In this document: positions 24,145 through 32,940 of the stretch, one piece after another
Layout of the letters: every line of letters starts with the position of its first letter
How positions within the stretch are numbered: position 1 is the first letter of the stretch
Source: Bacillus timonensis
GTDB taxonomy: Bacteria; Bacillota; Bacilli; Bacillales; Bacillaceae_L
Assembly (NCBI RefSeq): GCF_004799755.1
Contig: NZ_SLUB01000005.1
Span: 62,001 to 126,000, forward strand
Length of the DNA: 64,000 nt
Direction of reading: 5' to 3'
The notes under the pieces: generated by a model
Databases searched by the model: none
What the model was told of the DNA's origin: nothing
Seen by the model: the letters and a program-made list of their open reading frames with translations, nothing else
Translations under genes and position numbers: made by a program

Positions 24145-25159
24145 AAATCAAATAAATAATCAAGAAATATCCGAGCATGACACAAAGCCCCAATGGTACG
24201 CCAAACTTCGCCCATTCTTTACTGGTAATGTCCAGTTTTCCTGCTGCAATGATATTCGGAATGTTCCCTGGAATCAGCATTCCTCCACTAATCATTAAAC
24301 CTAGCAAAATCGATTGAATCGTAAAATGGTCCATCGCCGGACTAATTTCTGCAGCTGCCAAAGTGGCGTTATCAAGAATCGCGGAAATCATATTTAACCA
24401 GTATAGTAACAATGGATCAAGTCCGATGAAATAACGATTGATCATTGGCTCAAAGCCTGAACCTAATAAAGTTAACCCCATTACGAAAAAATAAATCTTC
24501 AGGGCTCGTACGAAAATTTCCTCATAGGTCTCACGATTTGATTCTTTTTCAATTGATTCTTTTTTCCGTTTTGGTGGTTCAACTACAAAGGTTGCCAACA
24601 AACCAAAAAGAAGGAATGAAGCAAATATTTGTGGACCAATTAAATCGATTAAAAAGAAAAAATCTTCGTTAAGCTTGCTGATGGCAATCGTTGATAAGGG
24701 TTCTCCGATTGGGGTCAGCGCTGCGCCTAAACCAATTGAAAAACACGCAATCACGACGAAACGGATGGCAGACCCACGCTCAAGCTTAAGTGAAGTTACA
24801 ATCAATACAAGTACAAGTGCCGCAATGATGGCTGTTATGACACTTGAAATCAGCCCTAAAAAGATGACAACCATCCCCAAAAAAAAGCGAAATGGAATTT
24901 TGCGACTCATTCCAACAATTGTTCTTTCCAAGGGTGTATGAAACCATTTAAATAGTAGCCCCGCAATTAGAACAGCTAGTGTAATCTTAATTGGGTCCAC
25001 GGATGCTCGTACAAAAAGCTGGCTGTTAAATACACCACCTACCACCGCAGCAAGAAGCCCCATGAAAAAGAGAAAGACTTCTAAATTTTTTTCGATCAGC
25101 TTAACTGAAAATGGTAAAAGCAAGACAAGGATTAAAATCACTAATAGACCGAAAAACAT
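24143..25159 (-). CDS. DUF1646 membrane protein, putative ion transporter
   Basis: 338 residues and about ten membrane helices. GLGAALTPIGEPLSTIAISKL and ILDNATLAAAEISPAM, followed by ISGGMLIPGNIPNIIAAGKL, are internal repeats typical of DUF1646, a relative of the arsenite/NhaD-type ion transporter superfamily. The RBS GGGGG precedes ATG 25159. Monocistronic. The transported ion is unknown. Confidence 0.83.
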   Translation of the reverse strand: MFFGLLVILILVLLLPFSVKLIEKNLEVFLFFMGLLAAVVGGVFNSQLFVRASVDPIKITLAVLIAGLLFKWFHTPLERTIVGMSRKIPFRFFLGMVVIFLGLISSVITAIIAALVLVLIVTSLKLERGSAIRFVVIACFSIGLGAALTPIGEPLSTIAISKLNEDFFFLIDLIGPQIFASFLLFGLLATFVVEPPKRKKESIEKESNRETYEEIFVRALKIYFFVMGLTLLGSGFEPMINRYFIGLDPLLLYWLNMISAILDNATLAAAEISPAMDHFTIQSILLGLMISGGMLIPGNIPNIIAAGKLDITSKEWAKFGVPLGLCVMLGYFLIIYLI

Positions 25160-25376
25160 TCACATTCCCCCTACTTTCCTAAAATGTCCTCCCCTAAGCA
25201 AGTAATAAAATCATATGCGTAAAGTCGGACAAACTTGCTTATTTTTTCATTTACATAGGACAGCCCATGGATTAAGCTTTGGGAGATTAGTATATTAAAA
25301 TTAGTTGTAACGAAAACGGATTACAAGGTACTAATACAATGTATGAACAAAAATCAAACATGATAGGGAGAGGAAA

Positions 25377-25868
25377 ATGGAGCTAGAGGAGCTATATAAA
25401 GAAGTACAACCACGAATATATGCTTTTTTCTTTATCAAAACCTCTAGCAAGGAGATTGCGGAAGACTTAACGCAAGAGGTTTTCTATGAAGCGCTTAAAA
25501 GCATTCATACCTTTTCACAGCAATCATCAATCAAGACGTGGTTATTCTCCATTGCGAAAAATCGATTGTTAAAGTATTATCGCTCCAAAAAATATAAGAC
25601 GCAGCTAAACGAGTTGCTTAAAAAAGAAAAAGGGGAATCGACTACACCGGAAGAGGAAGTACTAAAACGGGAAGTGAAACAAAATTTAATCGAGCATATC
25701 AACCGGTTAGATGATATTTCAAAAGAAGTTGTAACACTAAGAATATACGGAGAGTTATCGTTTAAAGAGATTGGCAGCTTGCTAGGAAAAAGTGAAAACT
25801 TTGCCAGAGTCACATTTCATCGGGCGAAACTTAAGCTTCATAAGGAAATGGAGGGATATCATGGATAA
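25377..25868 (+). CDS. ECF-type sigma factor
   Basis: 163 residues with sigma-2 (YKEVQPRIYAFFFIKTSSKEIAEDLTQEVFYEAL, with WLFSIAKNRLLKYYR) and sigma-4 (LIEHINRLDDISKEVVTLRIYGELSFKEIGSLLGKSENFARVTFHRAKLKL). It lacks sigma-1 and most of sigma-3, so it is an extracytoplasmic-function sigma. The stop overlaps the start of the next gene, a membrane protein of anti-sigma type, and a third membrane-anchored gene follows with a four-base overlap. Confidence 0.92.
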   Translation: MELEELYKEVQPRIYAFFFIKTSSKEIAEDLTQEVFYEALKSIHTFSQQSSIKTWLFSIAKNRLLKYYRSKKYKTQLNELLKKEKGESTTPEEEVLKREVKQNLIEHINRLDDISKEVVTLRIYGELSFKEIGSLLGKSENFARVTFHRAKLKLHKEMEGYHG

Positions 25869-26439
25869 ACGTAAACAAGCAATTATTGAGGATTTGCTTC
25901 CTCTCTACAATGAAGGACTGTTGAGTCCAGAAACGACCGCATGGCTAGAGGAACAAATACAAGATAACCAAGAACTACAAAAGCTCATGGACCAAGCAAT
26001 GACGCCGCTCGAAAAGGATAAAATCGAATCGCCTGTTCAGCACGATAAAATGATCATAACCATCAAAAGGAGGCTCGCACTCTATCAACTCATTTTTATT
26101 GGGTTATCCTTTTTCCTTGCCATTCAAACATCCATGCTCAATGAAAGCTTTGGTTTTATATTATGGTATGCAGTACTTGGATTACTCACTTACCTATTTT
26201 ACAAAGATATGAAAATTGTTTTTTACATCTCTTTTATCCCAATCTTTATTTGGTCACTTGGTGGGAATATAGGTGATTTTTTACAAGGGGACATGGGTTC
26301 CACAGTTTCCTTCGGGCAGTTTTTTCTGCAATCCGTTATGGGATCCATCCTGGTAACCTTGATTCATTATTTATTTGCTTTCATCGGCAGCATGATTGGA
26401 TTTTTATATCTAAAAATAAGGATTGGTGAGGATAAATGA
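25861..26439 (+). CDS. Membrane anti-sigma factor (probable)
   Basis: 192 residues from ATG 25861, which overlaps the sigma gene by eight bases and follows a GGAGG. The N-terminal segment KRKQAIIEDLLPLYNEGLLSPETTAWLEEQI has the helical layout of ECF anti-sigma domains, but the His-Cys-Cys zinc ligands of zf-HC2 are absent. Four or five membrane helices follow. Co-translation with the sigma factor supports the role; the release signal is unknown. Confidence 0.75.
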   Translation: MDKRKQAIIEDLLPLYNEGLLSPETTAWLEEQIQDNQELQKLMDQAMTPLEKDKIESPVQHDKMIITIKRRLALYQLIFIGLSFFLAIQTSMLNESFGFILWYAVLGLLTYLFYKDMKIVFYISFIPIFIWSLGGNIGDFLQGDMGSTVSFGQFFLQSVMGSILVTLIHYLFAFIGSMIGFLYLKIRIGEDK

Positions 26440-27176
26440 AAAAACGAAAAATACTGTATAGCATTCTACTTGGATTGCTCGTTTTGTTCGTCCTATATAT
26501 CTATAACGAATTTAATGGAAATCCAGTGAGTAAACTATATTCGACAAAAATTCTTGAAAATTATTTAGAGGAGACGTACCCTGACCGCGAGTTCCGGGTT
26601 GAGGAGGGGTTCTATAATTTTAAGTTTTCAAGCTATGATTTTAATGTAATTGAAATTGGTGCGACTGCTCCTAATGAGAACGGACCAAAGACATATGAAT
26701 TTAACGTTAGAGGATTGTTAAAGCCTTATGTTATTTTAGATTCCATTTACACAGAGAATTTAGATGAGCCGCTAATGGAAAAATTAAGTGCGGAAGCTCA
26801 AACCGAAATAATGGAGATATTGATGCAATCCGTTCCGACCGTGAAAGGAATTGGGGTTTCTTTAGAGGTTCAAAAAGGTAATTATGACTCGAATACAACA
26901 TGGAACAAGGATATGAAACTAGAAAAGCCCATCAGTATGCATATTGTGTTGGATTCAACCCAATCAACAAAGGAAGATGTTTTAACGGATGCCCAAGTCA
27001 TTCAGGAGGTTCTTAATGACAATCACTATTCCTACGCAGATGTCACTATTAACGGGAACATCATTGATGACTCTAATGCCGAATATATAAAAGATGATAC
27101 TGGATATGTAAAGTATTATGTCTCATTCGAAAAGGAAACAGACATTGAATTGAAGGATATTGAGGTAATTGAATAG
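26436..27176 (+). CDS. Membrane-anchored protein of the ECF module (YfjL-like)
   Basis: 246 residues with one N-terminal membrane helix (ILYSILLGLLVLFVLYIY) and an extracytoplasmic domain. The segment NPVSKLYSTKILENYLEETYPDREF recalls YfjL-like B. subtilis proteins; the rest has alternating beta strands and no known catalytic motif. It overlaps the anti-sigma gene by four bases (ATGA). In this position it may be a third regulator or a sensor of the stress that frees the sigma factor (inferred). Confidence 0.7.
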   Translation: MKKRKILYSILLGLLVLFVLYIYNEFNGNPVSKLYSTKILENYLEETYPDREFRVEEGFYNFKFSSYDFNVIEIGATAPNENGPKTYEFNVRGLLKPYVILDSIYTENLDEPLMEKLSAEAQTEIMEILMQSVPTVKGIGVSLEVQKGNYDSNTTWNKDMKLEKPISMHIVLDSTQSTKEDVLTDAQVIQEVLNDNHYSYADVTINGNIIDDSNAEYIKDDTGYVKYYVSFEKETDIELKDIEVIE

Positions 27177-27190
27177 CGGAAAAATGAATC

Positions 27191-27222
27191 AACATCTCTC
27201 TTCTTTTTAGAGGGATGTTTTT
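27191..27222 (+). terminator. Terminator of the ECF operon
   Basis: AACATC-CTCT arms with a matching AGAG-GATGTT and a T tail. Confidence 0.75.
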
Positions 27223-27261
27223 ATTGACATTTAATATGGTGCGAATTATAGTTAACAATGT

Positions 27262-27296
27262 TAATAGTTAAATAGTTTAACTATTATTTTTATAAT
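27262..27296 (+). promoter_or_regulatory. Promoter and MarR-type operator for the ydgGH-like operon
   Basis: An 11-bp perfect inverted repeat, TAATAGTTAAA and TTTAACTATTA around TAG (27262-27286), overlaps the likely -35 (TTAAAT 27268-27273). TATAAT (27291-27296) is 17 bp downstream. A GTTAAC half-like motif lies just upstream (27251-27256). This is where a MarR repressor would block RNA polymerase. Confidence 0.7.
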
Positions 27297-27314
27297 GTGA
27301 GGTGATTTCAAACA

Positions 27315-27776
27315 ATGACTATAACAAACATTAAGGATTTAGTTGATTCTTATATAGATGTATCTTTTTCAGTAAATACGACCGCGGAGTCGCTCGTGAA
27401 GGAACAAATCGGAAGTGACCTTACAAATGAACAGCATTATACCCTTCGCTACATAAATAAGGTTGGTTCGTGTACATCAACAGAACTTGCAGATGTTTTT
27501 GAAGTGAAAAAGAGCGCGATTACTGCCATCATTAATCGACTATTTGAAAAAGGTTTGATTCAAAGAACACGGGATGAAAATGACCGGAGAATTGTTTACT
27601 TAACATTGTCAAACAAAGGAAATGAACTATTTTCGAAGACAGAGGAGCGGGTTCATAAGCTCGTCGAATCGATCATTGGTGAATTTTCTGAAGAGGAAAT
27701 TGTTCAATTTCTAAAAACCTATGAAAAGCTAAATGGAATCCTACAACAAATAAAAAATAACAGGGTGGTGGATTAA
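27315..27776 (+). CDS. MarR-family regulator (YdgG-like)
   Basis: 153 residues, a winged-helix MarR protein: LTNEQHYTLRYINKVGSCTSTELADVFEVKKSAITAIINRLFEKGLIQRTRDENDRRIVYLTLSNKG covers the DNA-binding domain. The start is ATG 27315 with GTGAGGTGATTT upstream. The MMPL transporter gene follows after 2 bp. The arrangement equals B. subtilis ydgG-ydgH. A perfect palindrome over the promoter suggests autoregulation. Confidence 0.88.
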   Translation: MTITNIKDLVDSYIDVSFSVNTTAESLVKEQIGSDLTNEQHYTLRYINKVGSCTSTELADVFEVKKSAITAIINRLFEKGLIQRTRDENDRRIVYLTLSNKGNELFSKTEERVHKLVESIIGEFSEEEIVQFLKTYEKLNGILQQIKNNRVVD

Positions 27777-27778
27777 GC

Positions 27779-30700
27779 ATGAGTTTTATCATTAAACGGA
27801 AGTGGTTTGTCCTAATTGCATGGATTGTGGTCGTTGCTGGGTTATTTCTTGCAGCTCCGAATATGGCGGACCTTGTCCGTGAAAAAGGCCAAATCACTGT
27901 TCCAGACGAATACTCATCCTCCATTGCAGGGAAAATCTTAAACGATGCCCAATCCCAAGAGGGTGGAGGAAACGAAACACAGGTTGCACTTGTGTTTCAC
28001 GATGAAAAGAAGCTAACAGAAGACGAAATCAAAGAAGCTGAACGGGCAATTCGGCTTCTTGAAGAAAAGAAAGACGAGATCGGAATTACGGAAATCCTAA
28101 CTCATTTTAACGAAGATACATTGAAGGAACAGCTTGTTTCAGAGGATGGAAAATCAATCCTGGCATCTGTAACAGTGAGCTGGAACGATCGTGAACCAAA
28201 AGAAGTTGGCGAGGCTTTATATCAGGCAATTAAAGAAGTTAAGGTTGATCACTATTACACAAGTGAATGGCTTATTACCGAGGACCTGATGACGAGTGCC
28301 CAAGAAGGCTTGAAAAAGACAGAAGGTATTACAGTTGTCTTCATTCTCGTCGTTCTTTTACTAGTATTTAGATCATTAATAGCACCTATTATTCCACTTG
28401 TGACAGTAGGTTTTGCTTATCTTGCTTCACAATCGATTGTTGCGATGCTTGTTGCTCAATTTAACTTTCCAATATCAACCTACACTCAAATTTTCTTAGT
28501 TGCTGTTTTATTTGGTATTGGAACAGACTACTGTATCTTACTATTAAGCCGCTTTAAAGAGGAGCTTTCCCATCGAGAGAGCTTAACAGAAGCGATTATT
28601 GAAACATATAAAAACGCAGGACGCACTGTACTTTTTAGTGGAATTGCGGTCATGATTGGTTTTTCGGCAATCGGGTTTTCACAATTTATTTTATATCAAT
28701 CTGCTGTCGCTGTAGCAGTTGGGGTAGCCCTTTTATTAGGTGCCTTGTTTACTGTCGTTCCATTCTTTATGGCTGTTTTAGGGAAAAAACTATTCTGGCC
28801 TTCTAAGAAAAACTTGGAACATGGGGACAGCAAGATTTGGGGAGTAGCTGGTCGATTCTCATTAGGTCGTCCATTGTTATCGTTATTAGTTGTAGCTGCA
28901 ATCGTTGCTCCATTTTTATTTGTATATGATGGTGACATCTCCTATGATTCATTAGAGGAATTAAGTGGTGATGTAAATTCAATCAAAGCCTTCAACGCTA
29001 TCGCAGGCAGCTTCGGACCAGGTGAATCCATGCCCACTCAAATCGTGTTAAAAAATGATGAGGCGATGGACTCCACCGAATATATCGAACTGGCAGAAAG
29101 AATCAGCCAAGAAGTGGAAAAGGTAGACTTAGTTGACACCGTTCGTTCTGTTACACGACCAACCGGCGAACCAATCGAAGATCTATTTGTGGCAAACCAA
29201 GCGAAAACACTTGAGGAAGGTCTTGGTGAAGGGAAAGATGGACTCACTCAAATTAAGGAAGGCTTAGAGGAAGCAGGTAGTGAGCTCTCAAAATCAGAGC
29301 CGGAGCTTAAAACGGCTACGGATGGAATTGGTGAGTTAATCACAGGTACAAACCAAGTCAAAACGGGTCTTACCGAAATCCAAACCAATCTTTCGAAAAT
29401 CGAGTCTGGCATCCGTAGTGGAACAGCTGGCATCGATACGATGATTGCCGAGGTTGATAAGGCAAAAGCCGGCGCGGAAGAATTAGGAACCTATTATAAT
29501 AATCTTTTAGCTGGGTATAGGGATGCTCAAGGTGGTATTGCTACATTACTTGAACAGTACTCAGGAGTGGCTTTACAGCTAGATCAACTATCAACACAAA
29601 TAAATCTATTTAACGAACAAGGGTTTATAGATTTTGAGGGCAGGTATCAAGGGGTTACCGGGGATCCATTTTACGGTGGTGTTAAAGAAAGCATTCTTAC
29701 CTTACAACAAGGAATCCCTGCCATATCTGGTGGTATAAAGACATTAAATGGTCATCTTTCAGTGGCAAATGATGGATTAATAGAAGCTAACGCTGGTTTC
29801 GAGCGATTACTGAAGGAGCAGGCAGCACTGCCAGCAGGTTTTGAACAGCTAATTGCTGGTCTTGAAAAACTGAAAGGAGGACTTCTTCAAGCGGCAAATG
29901 GGCAAGGTCAAATTGTTCAAGGAATGCCACAAATCACAAATGGTTTAACCGGTATTAATGACGGCCAAAAGCAACTTCTTGATGGGTTCGGAAGCCTTGG
30001 TGGTCAAATCACCCAATTAACAGATGGACTCACGCAAAGTGCCGAGGGGCTTAGACAGGTTTCAGATGGTTTAGGTTCTGCTCAAGACTATTTATCTGAC
30101 CTTTCAAACTCTGAAGATTTAAATGCTTTTTACATGCCAGAAGAAGTGCTGGAAAGTGACGATTTTGCACAGGTTCTAGATGTATACATGTCTAAAGACC
30201 ATAAAATCATGACATTGGATGTCATTTTTAAAGCAAACCCATATTCGAATGAAGCAATGGCTCAAATTGACGAAATCAAGGCTGCTGTTGAAAGAGCCAC
30301 GAAAGGTACAAAGCTTGAAAATGCCGATGTTGCACTAGGTGGTATCACGAGCACGAATACGGATTTAAGCAAAATGTCAGAGCAGGACTATTCTCGAACA
30401 ATTGTCTTGATGTTTATCGGGATTGCGCTTATATTAATTTTCTTATTCCGTTCATTAATCATGCCTATTTATATCATCGGTTCATTGATTTTAACCTATT
30501 ACACATCAATGGCAATTAATGAAGTAATTTTTGTTAATATTCTTGGATACACCGGAATTAGCTGGGCCGTTCCATTCTTTGGATTTGTTATCCTCGTCGC
30601 ACTCGGGGTTGACTACAGTATCTTCTTAATGGATCGCTTTAACGAATTCCGCGATATCTCAGTAGCAGACGCAATGCTTCTTTCCATGAAGAAGATGGGA

Positions 30701-30907
30701 ACTGTTATTATTTCAGCGGCCATTATTCTCGGAGGAACGTTTGCCGCGATGATGCCTTCTGGAATGCTATCGTTGCTGCAAATTGCGTCGATTACACTCG
30801 TCGGACTTATGTTATACGCATTTGTGATTCTGCCATTATTTATTCCAGTTATGGTCAAAAACTTTGGCATTGCCAACTGGTGGCCGTTCAAACGACCAAC
30901 AAATTAA
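27779..30907 (+). CDS. MMPL-family (RND-type) exporter, YdgH-like
   Basis: 1042 residues with two MMPL membrane modules (about residues 180-385 and 870-1030), each with six helices and GIGTDYCILLLSRFKEEL or GVDYSIFLMDRFNEF motifs. The long extracytoplasmic region between them is repetitive and rich in G-L/I-x-x-G steps (for example LTDGLTQSAEGLRQVSDGLG). At 1042 residues it is longer than B. subtilis YdgH, which I recall as about 885. Probable proton-driven export of lipids or hydrophobic compounds, controlled by the adjacent MarR. Confidence 0.9.
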   Translation: MSFIIKRKWFVLIAWIVVVAGLFLAAPNMADLVREKGQITVPDEYSSSIAGKILNDAQSQEGGGNETQVALVFHDEKKLTEDEIKEAERAIRLLEEKKDEIGITEILTHFNEDTLKEQLVSEDGKSILASVTVSWNDREPKEVGEALYQAIKEVKVDHYYTSEWLITEDLMTSAQEGLKKTEGITVVFILVVLLLVFRSLIAPIIPLVTVGFAYLASQSIVAMLVAQFNFPISTYTQIFLVAVLFGIGTDYCILLLSRFKEELSHRESLTEAIIETYKNAGRTVLFSGIAVMIGFSAIGFSQFILYQSAVAVAVGVALLLGALFTVVPFFMAVLGKKLFWPSKKNLEHGDSKIWGVAGRFSLGRPLLSLLVVAAIVAPFLFVYDGDISYDSLEELSGDVNSIKAFNAIAGSFGPGESMPTQIVLKNDEAMDSTEYIELAERISQEVEKVDLVDTVRSVTRPTGEPIEDLFVANQAKTLEEGLGEGKDGLTQIKEGLEEAGSELSKSEPELKTATDGIGELITGTNQVKTGLTEIQTNLSKIESGIRSGTAGIDTMIAEVDKAKAGAEELGTYYNNLLAGYRDAQGGIATLLEQYSGVALQLDQLSTQINLFNEQGFIDFEGRYQGVTGDPFYGGVKESILTLQQGIPAISGGIKTLNGHLSVANDGLIEANAGFERLLKEQAALPAGFEQLIAGLEKLKGGLLQAANGQGQIVQGMPQITNGLTGINDGQKQLLDGFGSLGGQITQLTDGLTQSAEGLRQVSDGLGSAQDYLSDLSNSEDLNAFYMPEEVLESDDFAQVLDVYMSKDHKIMTLDVIFKANPYSNEAMAQIDEIKAAVERATKGTKLENADVALGGITSTNTDLSKMSEQDYSRTIVLMFIGIALILIFLFRSLIMPIYIIGSLILTYYTSMAINEVIFVNILGYTGISWAVPFFGFVILVALGVDYSIFLMDRFNEFRDISVADAMLLSMKKMGTVIISAAIILGGTFAAMMPSGMLSLLQIASITLVGLMLYAFVILPLFIPVMVKNFGIANWWPFKRPTN

Positions 30908-30911
30908 CGAA

Positions 30912-30946
30912 AATGAGGCTCCAATTGTGGGGTCTCATTATTTTTT
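30912..30946 (+). terminator. Terminator of the ydgGH-like operon
   Basis: AATGAGGCTCC pairs with GGGGTCTCATT, followed by ATTTTTT. Confidence 0.8.
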
Positions 30947-30974
30947 AGCGGAAAATTTAACTCATTGTTATGTT

Positions 30975-31045
30975 TACTGTCACTATTTAAAAAATACTGT
31001 CACTATCAGAATAATACTGTCACTATCTAAAATTTACTGTCACTA
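30975..31045 (+). repeat. 20-bp-period repeat array A (four units)
   Basis: The 11-base core TACTGTCACTA starts at 30975, 30995, 31015 and 31035, exactly 20 bp apart, each followed by a variable A/T-rich 9-base stretch. The core has an imperfect dyad, TA-TG-CA-TA. It fills the gap between the exporter terminator and the thioredoxin gene. No coding role: the period is not a multiple of three. Confidence 0.85.
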
Positions 31046-31113
31046 AGCATTTTAAGAAATTAATATGATTTACATTGTATAATAGTTGTACTAAATCACG
31101 ACGGAGGACAAGC

Positions 31114-32172
31114 ATGCATTTTATACAAATTGGTTCTTTAGCCATTATGACAAAATGGATCATACTTGGAATAGGATTAATAGCAGGACTACTTGTTGCA
31201 CGTTTCTGGTTATCTAAAACACAACCAAAAGAAATAACCAAGACAGTTCTAAACCTACTCACTAACGGTATTTTAATTGGTTTTTTATCGTGGAAAGGGA
31301 GTTTAATCCTTCTTGAACCAAAACTCGTTATGAAAAGTCCAATGTCCTTACTGTATTTTACAGGTGGTACGAAAGGTCTTGTAATTGCATTCGTAATTAC
31401 ATTACTCAATTTACTGTATTATATGAAAAAGGGTACTGTTCACCCAATCCTTCTTATTCGTTCGATTCTAATTACGACCTTCACAACTTTGATGATCTAT
31501 GATTTACTGGCATTATTTTGGTTGCAGGAACAGATAGTTCTCCATTTTATAAAATCAATGAGTGCATTCTTTCTGTTATTGTTGACATTCTATTATAGAA
31601 GACAACAGAAAAAGGAAGTGTTTCATTTGTTTAAAAAGACAGCACTCATTGTGGGTTTAACAGGGCTTATTGTATGGACCATCAATAGCAATATTTCATT
31701 CGCAATACCAAAAGAAGAGGCAGAAACAGTCGAACAAAAAGTTGGAATCTCCGATGGTCAACTGGCACCTGATTTTACCCTAAAAACAATAAATGGAGAA
31801 GAAATGAAGCTTTCGGCATTTAGGGGAAAGAAAGTCATTTTAAACTATTGGGCGAGCTGGTGTCCGCCTTGTAAAGCAGAAATGCCACATATGCAGGAGT
31901 TTTATGAAGAAAACAAAGAATCCAATGTAGTTCTTTTATCCGTTAATTTAACAACTGCGGAGAAGAAGGGTTCGGATGTAGCGAAGTTTGTAGAGGACTA
32001 CGAGCTCACCTTTCCTGTCATGCTTGATGAAAAAGGGGATATCGGACAAACCTATCAGGCTTACGCCATTCCAACGAGTTATTTAATTGATACCAAAGGC
32101 GTTGTTCGGAAAAAAATTGTAGGGCCGATGGATAAAGAAATGATGAACGGGTTAATCAATAGCGTTAAATAG
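31114..32172 (+). CDS. Membrane-anchored thioredoxin-like protein (ResA/TlpA type)
   Basis: 352 residues from ATG 31114 (CGGAGGACAAGC upstream). About residues 1-195 carry six membrane helices with no family recognised; the C-terminal 150 residues are a TlpA/ResA redoxin domain with LAPDFTLKTINGEEMKLSAFRGKKVILNYWASWC, the active site Cys250-Pro-Pro-Cys253, and the cis-Pro region YAIPTSYLIDTKG. It should act as an extracytoplasmic thiol reductase, for example in cytochrome c or spore coat maturation. The polytopic N terminus might pass electrons like CcdA but has no visible Cys pair, which argues against it. Confidence 0.85.
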   Translation: MHFIQIGSLAIMTKWIILGIGLIAGLLVARFWLSKTQPKEITKTVLNLLTNGILIGFLSWKGSLILLEPKLVMKSPMSLLYFTGGTKGLVIAFVITLLNLLYYMKKGTVHPILLIRSILITTFTTLMIYDLLALFWLQEQIVLHFIKSMSAFFLLLLTFYYRRQQKKEVFHLFKKTALIVGLTGLIVWTINSNISFAIPKEEAETVEQKVGISDGQLAPDFTLKTINGEEMKLSAFRGKKVILNYWASWCPPCKAEMPHMQEFYEENKESNVVLLSVNLTTAEKKGSDVAKFVEDYELTFPVMLDEKGDIGQTYQAYAIPTSYLIDTKGVVRKKIVGPMDKEMMNGLINSVK

Positions 32173-32178
32173 CGGAAT

Positions 32179-32211
32179 AAGAAAAGTGAGCCAATCACTT
32201 TTCTTTTTTTT
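32179..32211. terminator. Bidirectional terminator
   Basis: GAAAAGTGA-GCCAA-TCACTTTTC, T run after; it overlaps the 3' end of the converging DUF1836 gene. Confidence 0.85.
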
Positions 32212-32779
32212 CGCCCTGTTCACTTATTAACTCATCTACCAATGTTTCTGCAGCACGACGGTAAAATTGACTAGCTGTAATAAAGGATAAAATCAAAAGT
32301 ACTTTTTTTAATTGTTCATCCGCATTAGAGCCCATCTCTTCTGCTACATCCTTCATTTTGGTCTCAACGTCCTTTTTGAACTCATCCCCATTTTTACCAA
32401 ATAGGGAAAGATAACTCTTATAAAAGTCCTCAAGGTTAAACGCATTATCATCCATAATCCGTTGGTTCACAGGATAAAGTGTCGCTTTTATATCATTGAT
32501 GGATATTCCACTTTTAAGTTGATAAATCAAACTAAGTAAGATCAAGTGCTCCCTTGAATATTTTTTGTTTTTAATCGGTATCAGCAATTTTCCTTTTGCG
32601 TAATTATTGATCATGGTTTTCGTGAGGATCTTTTCGTCCTCGTTTCTTTTTGTCGTGGTAAACGTATTTTCAAAGAGTTGGATGACTTGATCCATATATA
32701 AATCAATTTGTGGAATATCCTCTAAAAAGATATTTTTGTCAATTTCTAACACGTTGAGCAAATCCTTCTCAATCTCCAC
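32195..32779 (-). CDS. DUF1836 protein, MerR-like DNA-binding fold
   Basis: 194 residues, GTG start with GAGG eight bases upstream. The run ILTKTMINNYAKGKLLIPIKNKKYSREHLILLSLIYQLKSGISINDIKATL is the DUF1836 core, which resembles the helix-turn-helix of MerR proteins. The rest is helical and acidic, ending in a Lys/Glu tail. Likely a transcription regulator; target unknown. Confidence 0.82.
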   Translation of the reverse strand: MEIEKDLLNVLEIDKNIFLEDIPQIDLYMDQVIQLFENTFTTTKRNEDEKILTKTMINNYAKGKLLIPIKNKKYSREHLILLSLIYQLKSGISINDIKATLYPVNQRIMDDNAFNLEDFYKSYLSLFGKNGDEFKKDVETKMKDVAEEMGSNADEQLKKVLLILSFITASQFYRRAAETLVDELISEQGEKKEK

Positions 32780-32940
32780 TTAAACAACCTCATTTTTCCA
32801 TTAATTTGTTATTTAGTTTACCTTATAACTACCAAGAAGTAAATCTTGACTATATGATATGATGGGTATATGATTATATGTAGTATTGAAAACCACATAT
32901 GGTAGTAACGTGAAAATAATAATGATAAGCGGGGATATAT

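Noticed and set aside
25280-25376. Autoregulatory promoter of the ECF sigma gene
   Set aside because: A GTAACG-AAAAC-like stretch is present but no ECF -35/-10 pair could be set with confidence.
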